From M3007 sp046329435 (GTDB taxonomy: Bacteria; Bacteroidota; Bacteroidia; Chitinophagales; Saprospiraceae): DNA of 64,000 nt. The notes below the pieces were generated by a model. The model was not told the origin of the DNA. It worked only from the letters and a program-made list of their open reading frames with translations, and ran no database searches. Below are positions 44,031-51,602 of this stretch, piece after piece. Position numbers and translations under genes: made by a program. Location: positions 62,001 through 126,000 of the forward strand of contig JAXLUR010000006.1 of NCBI GenBank assembly GCA_046329435.1. The letters are read 5' to 3'. Positions within the stretch are counted from its first letter, which is position 1. Each line of letters begins with the position of its first letter.

Positions 44031-45344
44031 ATGGCAAACTACCGCTTCGAAACACTGCAACTCCACGCCGGCCAAAGCCCCGATCCTGCCACCAACAGCC
44101 GGGCTGTGCCGATTTACCAAACCACATCTTACGTTTTCAACGACTCCGAACACGGCGCCAATTTGTTTGCGCTGAAAGCGTTCGGCAATATTTACACCCG
44201 CATTATGAATCCCACGACCGACGTTTTCGAACAGCGCATTGCGGCGCTCGAAGGCGGCGTGGCAGCCCTGGCGGTGAGCAGCGGGCAGGCTGCGCAATTT
44301 CTTGCCCTGACCAATATTCTGGGGGTGGGCGACAACTTCGTGACCACCAGCAACCTCTACGGCGGCACTTACAACCAGTTCAAGGTACAATTCAAACGCC
44401 TGGGCATCGAAGCCCGCTTCACGGAAGACGAGCGGCCGGAGAGCTTTGAAAATCTGATCGACCCGCGTACCAAAGCCATTTACCTCGAAACGATCGGCAA
44501 CCCGCGCTTCAACCTTCCTGACTTCGAGGCGATTGCCCGTGTGGCCCGCAATTACAACATCCCGCTCATCGTGGACAATACTTTCGGCGCCGGCGGCTAC
44601 CTCTTCCGCCCACTCGAGCACGGCGCCAACGTCGTGGTCGCTTCTGCCACCAAATGGATCGGCGGACACGGCACCAGCATCGGCGGCGTGATCATCGACG
44701 GGGGCAACTTTGACTGGGGGAATGGCAAATTTCCGCAATTCACCGAGCCCTCGGAAGGCTATCACGGGCTGGTTTTCAACGACGTTTTCGGCCCCAAAGG
44801 CCCCTTTGGCAACATCCAGTTCATCATCCGCGCCCGGGTGGAAGGCTTGCGCGACTACGGCCCGGCCATCAGTCCGTTCAATTCGTTCCTGCTGCTGCAA
44901 GGCCTTGAAACGCTGAGCCTGCGGGTGCAACGCTCGGTCGACAATGCCCTGGCGCTTGCTCAATGGCTGGAAAAACACCCCAAGGTAGAGTCGGTTAATT
45001 ATCCGGGATTGCCCAGCAGCCCCTACCACCAACTGGCCAAACGCTACCTCCGCAATGGCTTCGGCGGGGTGCTTTCCTTCACCATCAAAGGTGAAAAAAC
45101 ACATGCGACCCGTTTTGTCGACGCCCTGAAACTCGTCAGCCACCTGGCAAATGTGGGCGATGCCAAAACCCTCATCATCCAACCATCGGCCACTACTCAC
45201 CAGCAACTGACCGACGCCGAACAACTTGCCAGCGGCGTCACCCCCACCCTGCTGCGGGTTTCGACAGGTATCGAGCACATCGACGACATTATCGCCGACT
45301 TCGAACAAGCCTTCGCCGAGGTTCCCGCATTCGTACTGGCCTGA
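44031..45344 (+). CDS. metY: O-acetylhomoserine sulfhydrylase
   Basis: 437-aa PLP enzyme that makes homocysteine from O-acetylhomoserine and sulfide. It has the Cys/Met-metabolism PLP fold: MNPTTDVFEQRIAALEGGVA, ETIGNPRFNLPDFEAIARVA, VDNTFGAGGYLFRPLEHGAN, and the PLP lysine in VVASATKWIGGHGTSIGG. The insert around GGNFDWGNGKFPQFTEPSEG and the C-terminal SATTHQQL...GVTPTLLRVSTGIEH are typical of O-acetylhomoserine (thiol)-lyases rather than cystathionine synthases. It lies under the SAM riboswitch and before metX. The start at 44031 gives the conserved YRFETLQLHAGQ. Confidence 0.94.
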   Translation: MANYRFETLQLHAGQSPDPATNSRAVPIYQTTSYVFNDSEHGANLFALKAFGNIYTRIMNPTTDVFEQRIAALEGGVAALAVSSGQAAQFLALTNILGVGDNFVTTSNLYGGTYNQFKVQFKRLGIEARFTEDERPESFENLIDPRTKAIYLETIGNPRFNLPDFEAIARVARNYNIPLIVDNTFGAGGYLFRPLEHGANVVVASATKWIGGHGTSIGGVIIDGGNFDWGNGKFPQFTEPSEGYHGLVFNDVFGPKGPFGNIQFIIRARVEGLRDYGPAISPFNSFLLLQGLETLSLRVQRSVDNALALAQWLEKHPKVESVNYPGLPSSPYHQLAKRYLRNGFGGVLSFTIKGEKTHATRFVDALKLVSHLANVGDAKTLIIQPSATTHQQLTDAEQLASGVTPTLLRVSTGIEHIDDIIADFEQAFAEVPAFVLA

Positions 45345-45352
45345 CAGCAAGT

Positions 45353-45392
45353 GTTGGCGGCGGGCCCGGGCCCGCTGCCAACATCCTTTTCC
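45353..45392 (+). terminator. Strong hairpin between metY and metX
   Basis: An almost uninterrupted GC-rich inverted repeat (45353-45382, GTTGGCGGCGGGCC... to CCGCTGCCAAC) begins 8 bp after the metY stop, and a short T-rich stretch (CCTTTTCCC) follows. It may partly terminate transcription before metX or protect the metY end; the metX start is 38 bp beyond it. There is no long U-tract, so complete termination is doubtful. Confidence 0.5.
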
Positions 45393-45420
45393 CATTTGCT
45401 GTACAAAAGAGATAAAAACA

Positions 45421-46464
45421 ATGAAATACTTAAAAACATATACCCCTTTCCCGCTCGAATGCGGCTCGGTTTTGCCCGAACTGGAAATTGCCTACACCGT
45501 TTACGGTACCCTCAACCGCCAGCGCTCCAATGTTGTCTGGATCGCCCATGCCCTCACGGCAAATGCCGATCCGGCAGAATGGTGGGACAGCATGGTCGGC
45601 CCCGGCAAATTGTTCGACCCGCGGCGCTATTTCATCGTTTGTGCCAACATGCTCGGTTCTTGCTACGGAGCGTCAGGGCCGGGCAGCATCAATCCGCACA
45701 CCGGCAGACCCTTCGGGCGCGACTGGCCGCTGATTACCATCCGCGACATGGTGCGTTCGCACCAGATTCTGCAACGCGAGCTGGGTATTCGCCGCATTCA
45801 CCTGGGTATCGGCGGCAGCATGGGCGGTCAACAGATCGTCGAATGGGCGATTCAGGACCCTGCATTATTTGATAAAATTGCCCTGATTGCCACCAATGCC
45901 CAGCATTCGCCCTGGGGCATCGCTTTCAACGAAAGCCAGCGTATGGCCCTGCGCGCCGACTCGAGCCTTTGGTCCGACCAGCCCGATGCCGGACGCGCGG
46001 GCCTGGAAGCAGCCCGGGCGATGGCGTTGTTGTCGTACCGCAATTACCCGACCTACGCCCGGGCACAGCACGATCCGGACGACAAGCTGGAGGGTTTCCG
46101 CGCCACTACCTACCAACAGTACCAGGGGTTGAAGCTCAGCCGGCGTTTTACGGCGCAATCGTACTGGTCGCTCACCAAAAGTATGGACAGCCACCATGTA
46201 GGCCGCGGTCGGGGCGGCACGGAGAATGCCCTGGCCAGTGTCAAAGCGGAGGCGCTCGTGATCGGCATTCAATCGGACATTCTTTTCCCGCTGGAGGAGC
46301 AGATATTGCTGGCTGCGCAAATTCCCGGCGCCCGGCTGGAACTGATCGATTCGCCTTACGGCCACGACGGTTTTTTGATCGAAGGCGATCAGTTGTGCAA
46401 AAAAATCGGCGACTTTCTGGATATCCGGAAAGCCGCCGACGCCCGGGAAATCATACGGGCCTGA
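45421..46464 (+). CDS. metX: Homoserine O-acetyltransferase
   Basis: 347-aa alpha/beta-hydrolase-fold enzyme that acetylates homoserine with acetyl-CoA, supplying the substrate of metY. The nucleophile elbow GIGGSMGGQQIVEWA contains the active serine. Also conserved are the early LELE-type IAYTVYGTLN, the segment GSCYGASGPGSINPHTGRPF, SMDSHHVGRGRGG with the family His, and the late IDSPYGHDGFLIE with the catalytic His. Acetyl rather than succinyl specificity is inferred from MetX homology and the MetY partner. It is the second gene of the SAM-regulated operon. The start at 45421 is 76 bp after the metY stop. Confidence 0.94.
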   Translation: MKYLKTYTPFPLECGSVLPELEIAYTVYGTLNRQRSNVVWIAHALTANADPAEWWDSMVGPGKLFDPRRYFIVCANMLGSCYGASGPGSINPHTGRPFGRDWPLITIRDMVRSHQILQRELGIRRIHLGIGGSMGGQQIVEWAIQDPALFDKIALIATNAQHSPWGIAFNESQRMALRADSSLWSDQPDAGRAGLEAARAMALLSYRNYPTYARAQHDPDDKLEGFRATTYQQYQGLKLSRRFTAQSYWSLTKSMDSHHVGRGRGGTENALASVKAEALVIGIQSDILFPLEEQILLAAQIPGARLELIDSPYGHDGFLIEGDQLCKKIGDFLDIRKAADAREIIRA

Positions 46465-46995
46465 TCAATCCTTGGGTCGTTTTCGTTTTTCTTCGTGAAG
46501 GACGGGCAAGCTGTTTTGCCGTTCTTCGAATTCCTTTTTGCGTTTTTCCTTGTAGTAAATGGCAAGCTCCCGCACATTCACCGGCTTGCCGTTCAGGTGT
46601 CGGTGGTAGCCGATCAGCAGGAAGTCGGCCATGTCGTCGGGGTATGTGATGCCTGCGGAGCGCAGGTAGTGAGAGAGCCGGGAGCCGTCGTAAAAGCCCC
46701 AGTTCATGATCATCCACTGGCCCAGGCGGCGGTGCAGGGCAAGACATACGCTGTCTTCCGGGATGGATTTGATAACGGCCTGCGATTCGGGCGAGATCAG
46801 TTTGTTGAGCTGTGCGAAGGCATCGTCGAGATTTTTGGGAATATAGACGCCGTTCAGCACGTCTTTTTTGATGCGTTCCTGATATTGGCGTTCGAATTCT
46901 TCTTGGTTATTGGCCGGGGTAAACTGCTGGCCGAACAATTCGGAGCCGGCCATCCCCATAGCCAGCACACAAAGAAGGGAGAATTTTATTCGCAT
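46465..46995 (-). CDS. Secreted DUF6794-like protein
   Basis: 176-aa protein with a signal peptide (1-22, ending ELFGQQ). The remainder matches the DUF6794 pattern: IPKNLDDAFAQLNKLISPES, then GQWMIMNWGFYDGSRLSHYL and GITYPDDMADFLLIGYHRHL. The domain is common in Bacteroidota and has no known function. A basic, charged tail ends the protein. It is convergent with metX, ending on the next base after the metX stop, so transcripts must overlap. Confidence 0.7.
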   Translation of the reverse strand: MRIKFSLLCVLAMGMAGSELFGQQFTPANNQEEFERQYQERIKKDVLNGVYIPKNLDDAFAQLNKLISPESQAVIKSIPEDSVCLALHRRLGQWMIMNWGFYDGSRLSHYLRSAGITYPDDMADFLLIGYHRHLNGKPVNVRELAIYYKEKRKKEFEERQNSLPVLHEEKRKRPKD

Positions 46996-47028
46996 AGCAC
47001 GTTTTTTATTTGGGCAAGTTGACTACCG

Positions 47029-47319
47029 ATGTTGAACATTCGTCTTTCGATACTCGAAATTTTTTTACTGGAAACCGTCGCCTGGCTGGCGCTGTGGCTG
47101 TTCAACGACTACCTGGCGACGCTCTTAACGATGATTTTGACCGCTATCGTATTCGCCGTGCTGCTGATCGCGTTGATAGCCGAGTGGATCGAGCGCTCGA
47201 AAGTACCCCGGCTTTATTTTTGGATCATGGGAGTCAGCGTACTTGCGCCGGTGGTGGCTGCACTGATATATGCCCTGATTTTTGGCGGAAAACTTGAATT
47301 TCTGGAAAAAGGGATTTGA
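47029..47319 (+). CDS. Small three-helix membrane protein, function unknown
   Basis: 96-aa protein with three hydrophobic segments (about 10-28, 32-50 and 65-88) and a short charged loop EWIERSKVPR between the second and third. I do not recognise the family with certainty; similar small membrane proteins are frequent in this lineage. It is divergent from the DUF6794 gene (33 bp between starts) and convergent with the asparaginase-like gene. Confidence 0.6.
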   Translation: MLNIRLSILEIFLLETVAWLALWLFNDYLATLLTMILTAIVFAVLLIALIAEWIERSKVPRLYFWIMGVSVLAPVVAALIYALIFGGKLEFLEKGI

Positions 47320-47327
47320 CCTTCCGT

Positions 47328-47852
47328 TCAGATTCCTTCTCCTGCTGCACCGGCATCTTCCGGAGGCAATTCCTCAAACGTCCCTGTCTGGCGGTTTTTC
47401 CGCACGCGGTTCCAGGGGAAATAACGGCCGTTCATCACTACGTACACGCCCGGCGGAAGCACCTGTACAAAGGCCAGGGCGCTGCCCAGATTGAAAAAAC
47501 CGTCGGACGAAGTGCCGAAAGCGTAGGGAATCATGGCGCCGGTCAGTACGATGGTCTTGCCGGCAATGTTGGCTTCCGCCAGCAATTTGGCGGTGTTGAC
47601 CATCCGGTCGGTGCCGTGGGTGAGCAGGATGCGTTCGGCAGGCGTTTTTCGGCAATTGTACACGATGATCGCCAGGTCTTCGTCGCGCATTTCGAGCGAA
47701 TCGATCATCATGAGGGTTTTCACATCGATATCGACTTCCGAGCGCCCCCGTTCGAACATTTCGTTGACGTGGGTGTCTTTAAAATACAGCTCGCCGGTGA
47801 GGTAGTTGTACTCCTTGTCGAAAGTGCCGCCGGTGACAAAAACCTGAATCAT
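47328..47852 (-). CDS. Single-domain asparaginase-like protein
   Basis: 174-aa protein matching only the N-terminal domain of type I/II L-asparaginases, which are normally about 330 aa. The first catalytic threonine is in VFVTGGTFDKEYN and the second, with its Asp, in LLTHGTDRMVNTAKLL; LTGAMIPYAFGTSSDGFFNL is also conserved. The C-terminal domain that completes the active site in the canonical tetramer is absent. Short forms of this kind are known as asparaginase-domain proteins in Bacteroidota; their activity is unproven. The start is at 47852, giving the standard IQVFVTGGT; the frame extends further upstream. Confidence 0.85.
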   Translation of the reverse strand: MIQVFVTGGTFDKEYNYLTGELYFKDTHVNEMFERGRSEVDIDVKTLMMIDSLEMRDEDLAIIVYNCRKTPAERILLTHGTDRMVNTAKLLAEANIAGKTIVLTGAMIPYAFGTSSDGFFNLGSALAFVQVLPPGVYVVMNGRYFPWNRVRKNRQTGTFEELPPEDAGAAGEGI

Positions 47853-47975
47853 TTCCTTTGCCTTTGAATATTTGTTGGCCGCAAAGAAACAGCTTTCCAA
47901 ATTCCTTGAACAGCGGGGAGCGATTGCCAGAAAGGTTTTTACCTTTGCCCGCAAGAATCAAAATTGGTAATGCAC

Positions 47976-48140
47976 ATGAAAAAGAACGAAGAATACACCC
48001 AAAACCGCGGCCGCGACTGGCTTGTTTTTCTGGTCAGTACGGTTGCTACGCTCGCAATCCTGGTCGTAAAACCGGAATGGGTATGGGTCGGTTTTCCCTT
48101 TGTCTTTACGGCACTGGCCGGCGCCCTGGGACGTTTGTAA
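47976..48140 (+). CDS. Very small membrane protein (54 aa)
   Basis: Short open frame, ATG at 47976 (an in-frame ATG also lies at 47970), stop at 48138. It encodes a charged N terminus (MKKNEEYTQNRGRDW) followed by two hydrophobic stretches, LVFLVSTVATLAILVV and WVWVGFPFVFTALAGALG. Codon use looks like the neighbouring genes, and a strong terminator follows within 30 bp, which supports a real gene. Function unknown. Confidence 0.6.
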   Translation: MKKNEEYTQNRGRDWLVFLVSTVATLAILVVKPEWVWVGFPFVFTALAGALGRL

Positions 48141-48528
48141 TTCGAACTACCAAAGCCTTGACACGCAAATGAGGCAGGATGTGCTTACATCCTGCCTCAT
48201 TTTTTTGCTTAATCCCGGGGCCTTGCACCCGAAAATAGAAATCCCCGCCAATTGCGGCGGGGACTCTAACCCAAACAAATAAACACAAAAACTACTTGGT
48301 GCAAGTTTAAGACAACTTTGAGCGTCTTAACAAATTTTTCCCCGGAAATTTTGGTGCATCTCCGGTTCGTTTTTTGGAAAATCAGAAACCAGACCAAATT
48401 TAGCCCTTACCTGAGCGCTTTTTACCGACAAAAAGATTGCAGCCGGCAAGCTGGCTTGAAAATCAAAAACTCTCCTACCTTTCGCCGGTCACTTGCTCCG
48501 ATCTCTTTTCCCGAGACTTGTCTGCGTT
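48141..48528. other. Intergenic region upstream of penicillin acylase (388 bp)
   Basis: It contains the terminator of the 54-aa gene (48170-48206), a second GC-rich hairpin at 48243-48262 (CCCCGCC/GGCGGGG, loop AATTGC) that lacks a U-tract, and about 230 bp without a recognisable gene. No clear TAnnTTTG promoter was found near the acylase start. Confidence 0.5.
48170..48206 (+). terminator. Rho-independent terminator
   Basis: Perfect 13-bp stem (TGAGGCAGGATGT at 48170-48182 with its complement at 48187-48199), 4-base loop, then seven T. It ends the transcript of the small 54-aa gene. Confidence 0.92.
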
Positions 48529-50979
48529 ATGCGAGCTTTTCGTTTTTTTTCGGTATTTGTCCCGTTGTGCGGCCTGCTGTGGCTGTTGCTGACGCCCCTG
48601 CACGCAGGCGACAAAACCCTGCCCGTTCTGGGCGACTTTTTCAACCCTTTCAGCGGATTCTGGCAAAATGCGGAATCTACTCAGGCCGACGGCAATATCG
48701 ACCTTCGCCAAAACCTGCCCGGCCTGAAAGGCAAGGTGGATGTCGTGTGGGACGACATGATGGTGCCGCATATTTTTGCCGAAAACCTCGAAGATGCCGT
48801 CATGGTGCAGGGGTATCTGCATGCGCGCCACCGCCTGTTTCAGATGGATATCGTAAGCCGGCAAACAGCCGGCAGATTGTCCGAGGTGGTCGGTCCGCGC
48901 ACCCTGGAAGCCGACCAGCTGATCCGCCGACGCGGCTTGCCCTGGGCAGTGGAGCGCAACTGGGAGTCGCTGCAAAAATCGCAGCGCACCATGACCCTGC
49001 TGAATGCCTATTCGGCCGGCGTCAACGCCTACATCGACGGACTGTCGCAGGCCACGCTCCCGATCGAGTACAAACTGATGAATTTCAAGCCCGAAGCATG
49101 GTCGCCGGTCCGAACCTTGTTTGTCGTAGCCAATATGATCGATGCCCTGAACAACCGCGACAACGACATTGCTGCGACCAATAGCCTGGCGATTTTTGGC
49201 CGCGATACGTTCAACTACCTCTACCCGAGCTGGAACCCCAAACAGGTGCCCATCATACCTGATACAGGGCAATGGGCCGCCCTGAAACCGCCGCCTGCCC
49301 TGACCGATCAGGCTGCCCCAAAGGCATCGGACGGCAGCGCCCCGCCGGAAAAATCCGATTTGAGTACCGACCGCGACCTCAACGGTTCCAATAACTGGGC
49401 TGTGGTAGGCTCCCGCACCCGCTCCGGGGTGCCGATACTTTGCAACGACACCCACCTGCCCCTGCGGCTGCCGCACGTCTGGTACGTACAGCAAATACAG
49501 ACCCCGCAGATGAATGCCTACGGCATCAACGTGCCCGGCGTTCCGTGCATTGCCATCGGTTTCAACGACGACATTGCCTGGGGCTTCACCAACGTAAGCC
49601 AGGACGCCGCCGACTGGTTCAGGCTGCAATGGACCGATGCAAACCGAACAGCCTATCTGCTCGACGGCAAGCCGCAGGCAGTGCAATACAGGGTGGAAGA
49701 AATAAAAGTGAAAGGCCAGGCTACCCTTCGCGATACCGTGCGTTACACCGCCTGGGGGCCCGTCGTGTACGACAAACCGGACCAGCCGCTGCACGATTGC
49801 GCCTACCGGTACGTCATTCACGACCCGATGAGCCCGGACGGGCTTTTTAACTTTCTGAACATCGACAGCGGGCACAACTACGACGATTACCGGAAAGCCA
49901 TTCCGGGGCTGGAAGCCCTGTCTCAAAACGTCGCTTTTGCCTCCCGAAACGGCGCGATTGCCCTCACTGTTCAGGGAAAATTCCCCGTTCGGCAGTTCGA
50001 ACACGGCCGCTTTGTGCAAGACGGGTCCGCTGCCGCCAACAACTGGGCGGGCTACATTCCGAACGATCAACTGCCCGCCATGCGCAACCCCTCGCGCGGG
50101 TTTGTCTTTTCCGCCAACCAGAATTCGACACCTCCCAGCTATCCTTACTACTACCTGGGCAATTTCGATCAGTCGCGCGGACGCAGGATTTATCAGCGGC
50201 TCGAAAACATGCACGACATCACGCTCGACAGCATGAAAAGCATTCAACTGGACAATTACAGTCAACGCGCCGCAGACGGCCTGCATGCCCTGCTCCTGCG
50301 GGTCGACAGGAGCAAACTGGGCGCCGGCGATAAAAAGCTGCTTGCAGAACTCGAACACTGGGACGCCCGTTACGAGCCGGGTGCGCAGGCGCCGGCGCTG
50401 TATGAAATGTGGTTCGACTCTACCTACCAGCATACCTGGGACGAAATGGAGGCAATTCGCAAAAAAAAGATGCCCGTTATGTTCCCCGAGCCCTGGCGGT
50501 TCATCGACTTGCTGGAAACCGACTCTGCCAGCATTTTCTTCGACCACCCCGATACGCCTCAGCGGGAGATGGCCGGCGACATTGTGACCGAAGGCTTTCT
50601 GCGGATGAGCGAACGTGCCGGAAAAATGCCCGCCGATTCGCTGCAATGGAATATTTTCAAAGGATTCGTCCTCAAACACCTGGCCCAGCTGGATGCGTTC
50701 AGCCGCCTCGACGTTTCCGTCGGAGGCTCGCGCAACTCGCCCAATGCCATTTCGGCCAACCACGGCCCCACCTGGCGCATGATTGTCGAATTGAGCAATC
50801 CGGTGCATGCGCTCGGCGTCTATCCGGGCGGCCAATCGGGCAATCCCGGCAGCCGCTACTACGATAATTTTGTAGATGCCTGGGCCCGCGGCGACTACTA
50901 CGAACTCGTCTTTTTGTCCAAACCCGAAGACCAAAACCCGCGCATTCTTGCGCGCCAAACCTTCACTCCAGGCTCATGA
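48529..50979 (+). CDS. Penicillin acylase family protein (Ntn hydrolase)
   Basis: 816-aa N-terminal-nucleophile amidase precursor. A hydrophobic signal segment (FRFFSVFVPLCGLLWLLL) is followed by the alpha part, with DVVWDDMMVPHIFAENLEDA and the substrate-region block GYLHARHRLFQMDI. Self-cleavage should occur before Ser287 in LNGSNNWAVVGSRTRSG, which becomes the catalytic N terminus of the beta chain. The beta chain contains CNDTHLPLRLPHVWY, GVPCIAIGFNDDIAWGFTN and the late VELSNPVHALGVYPGGQSGNPGS. Natural substrates are probably acyl-homoserine lactones or other acylated amines; this cannot be told from sequence. ATG 48529 was chosen. The stop overlaps the next start (ATGA). Confidence 0.9.
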   Translation: MRAFRFFSVFVPLCGLLWLLLTPLHAGDKTLPVLGDFFNPFSGFWQNAESTQADGNIDLRQNLPGLKGKVDVVWDDMMVPHIFAENLEDAVMVQGYLHARHRLFQMDIVSRQTAGRLSEVVGPRTLEADQLIRRRGLPWAVERNWESLQKSQRTMTLLNAYSAGVNAYIDGLSQATLPIEYKLMNFKPEAWSPVRTLFVVANMIDALNNRDNDIAATNSLAIFGRDTFNYLYPSWNPKQVPIIPDTGQWAALKPPPALTDQAAPKASDGSAPPEKSDLSTDRDLNGSNNWAVVGSRTRSGVPILCNDTHLPLRLPHVWYVQQIQTPQMNAYGINVPGVPCIAIGFNDDIAWGFTNVSQDAADWFRLQWTDANRTAYLLDGKPQAVQYRVEEIKVKGQATLRDTVRYTAWGPVVYDKPDQPLHDCAYRYVIHDPMSPDGLFNFLNIDSGHNYDDYRKAIPGLEALSQNVAFASRNGAIALTVQGKFPVRQFEHGRFVQDGSAAANNWAGYIPNDQLPAMRNPSRGFVFSANQNSTPPSYPYYYLGNFDQSRGRRIYQRLENMHDITLDSMKSIQLDNYSQRAADGLHALLLRVDRSKLGAGDKKLLAELEHWDARYEPGAQAPALYEMWFDSTYQHTWDEMEAIRKKKMPVMFPEPWRFIDLLETDSASIFFDHPDTPQREMAGDIVTEGFLRMSERAGKMPADSLQWNIFKGFVLKHLAQLDAFSRLDVSVGGSRNSPNAISANHGPTWRMIVELSNPVHALGVYPGGQSGNPGSRYYDNFVDAWARGDYYELVFLSKPEDQNPRILARQTFTPGS

Positions 50980-51365
50980 GAAACGCTTTACTGATCCTGC
51001 TATTTATCGTCGCGCTCAGCTTGCCCGCTTTCTGGGGCTTGCCCTGGTGGGCGCTGGCGCTGATCGGCATTGTTGCCGGCTGGTGGTTCAGGTCTTCAGC
51101 CCGCGCCGGCTTTTTAGGTGGCTTTTTGGCCGGTTTTTTGCTGTGGGGAGGCTTGTCCTTTTTCTATAACTGGAGCAACGACGGCATTTTATCTGCCCGG
51201 ATCGGCGTCCTTTTTCAGGGAATTGGCAGCGGAACGCTGATCCTGATCACAGGGCTGATCGGCGGATTGCTGGCAGGCTTGTCCGTCTTGTCGGGGCATT
51301 TTGCCCGGGAGTGGGCATTTCCGCCCAAAAAGGGCCCCTACGCGCGAAGAAGGAGAAGGCGGTAG
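50976..51365 (+). CDS. Small membrane protein coupled to penicillin acylase
   Basis: 129-aa protein with four hydrophobic, glycine-rich segments (about 4-32, 42-64, 74-98 and 100-110) and a basic tail ending in five arginines. I do not recognise a functional family. Its ATG overlaps the TGA stop of the acylase gene, so the two are translationally coupled, which suggests a related envelope role. Confidence 0.65.
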   Translation: MRNALLILLFIVALSLPAFWGLPWWALALIGIVAGWWFRSSARAGFLGGFLAGFLLWGGLSFFYNWSNDGILSARIGVLFQGIGSGTLILITGLIGGLLAGLSVLSGHFAREWAFPPKKGPYARRRRRR

Positions 51366-51486
51366 AATACTATTTTCTACCTACCTTTGACGTCGAAATT
51401 TGCCCATTATTAAGACGGTGTTTCTTCTCGTCGCACCGGCTGATTCATATCTGAATGCTTAATCCAAACTAATTTTGAAGTATGGC

Positions 51487-51530
51487 AAAACCGGCAATCC
51501 TGAGTGGAACTGCCGGTTTTTGTTTTTCAG
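51487..51530 (+). terminator. Rho-independent terminator downstream of the acylase operon
   Basis: 10-bp stem (AAAACCGGCA at 51487-51496 with TGCCGGTTTT at 51511-51520), 14-base loop, T-rich tail. It lies 120 bp after the stop of the membrane-protein gene. Confidence 0.75.
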
Positions 51531-51540
51531 GGGAATAAAA

Positions 51541-51576
51541 CGAAGGGTCATACCGGCAATCCGGCATGACCCTCGT
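51541..51576 (-). terminator. Terminator of the ompA-like gene
   Basis: 13-bp stem with one mismatch (51544-51556 with 51561-51573) and a CAAT loop. On the minus strand a moderate T-rich stretch follows. It starts 27 bp past the OmpA-family stop. Confidence 0.7.
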
Positions 51577-51602
51577 AATATGAAACACCCGTGTTGTGTT
51601 TT

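Noticed and set aside
48243..48262. GC-rich hairpin CCCCGCC/GGCGGGG as a terminator
   Set aside because: It lacks a U-tract on either strand and lies just beyond a much better terminator, so no function was assigned.
48475..50958. 827-codon open frame antisense to the penicillin acylase gene
   Set aside because: It mirrors the real gene; its protein is rich in Val, Gly, His and Arg without any domain, and the plus strand encodes a complete, motif-bearing acylase. High GC makes such antisense frames common.
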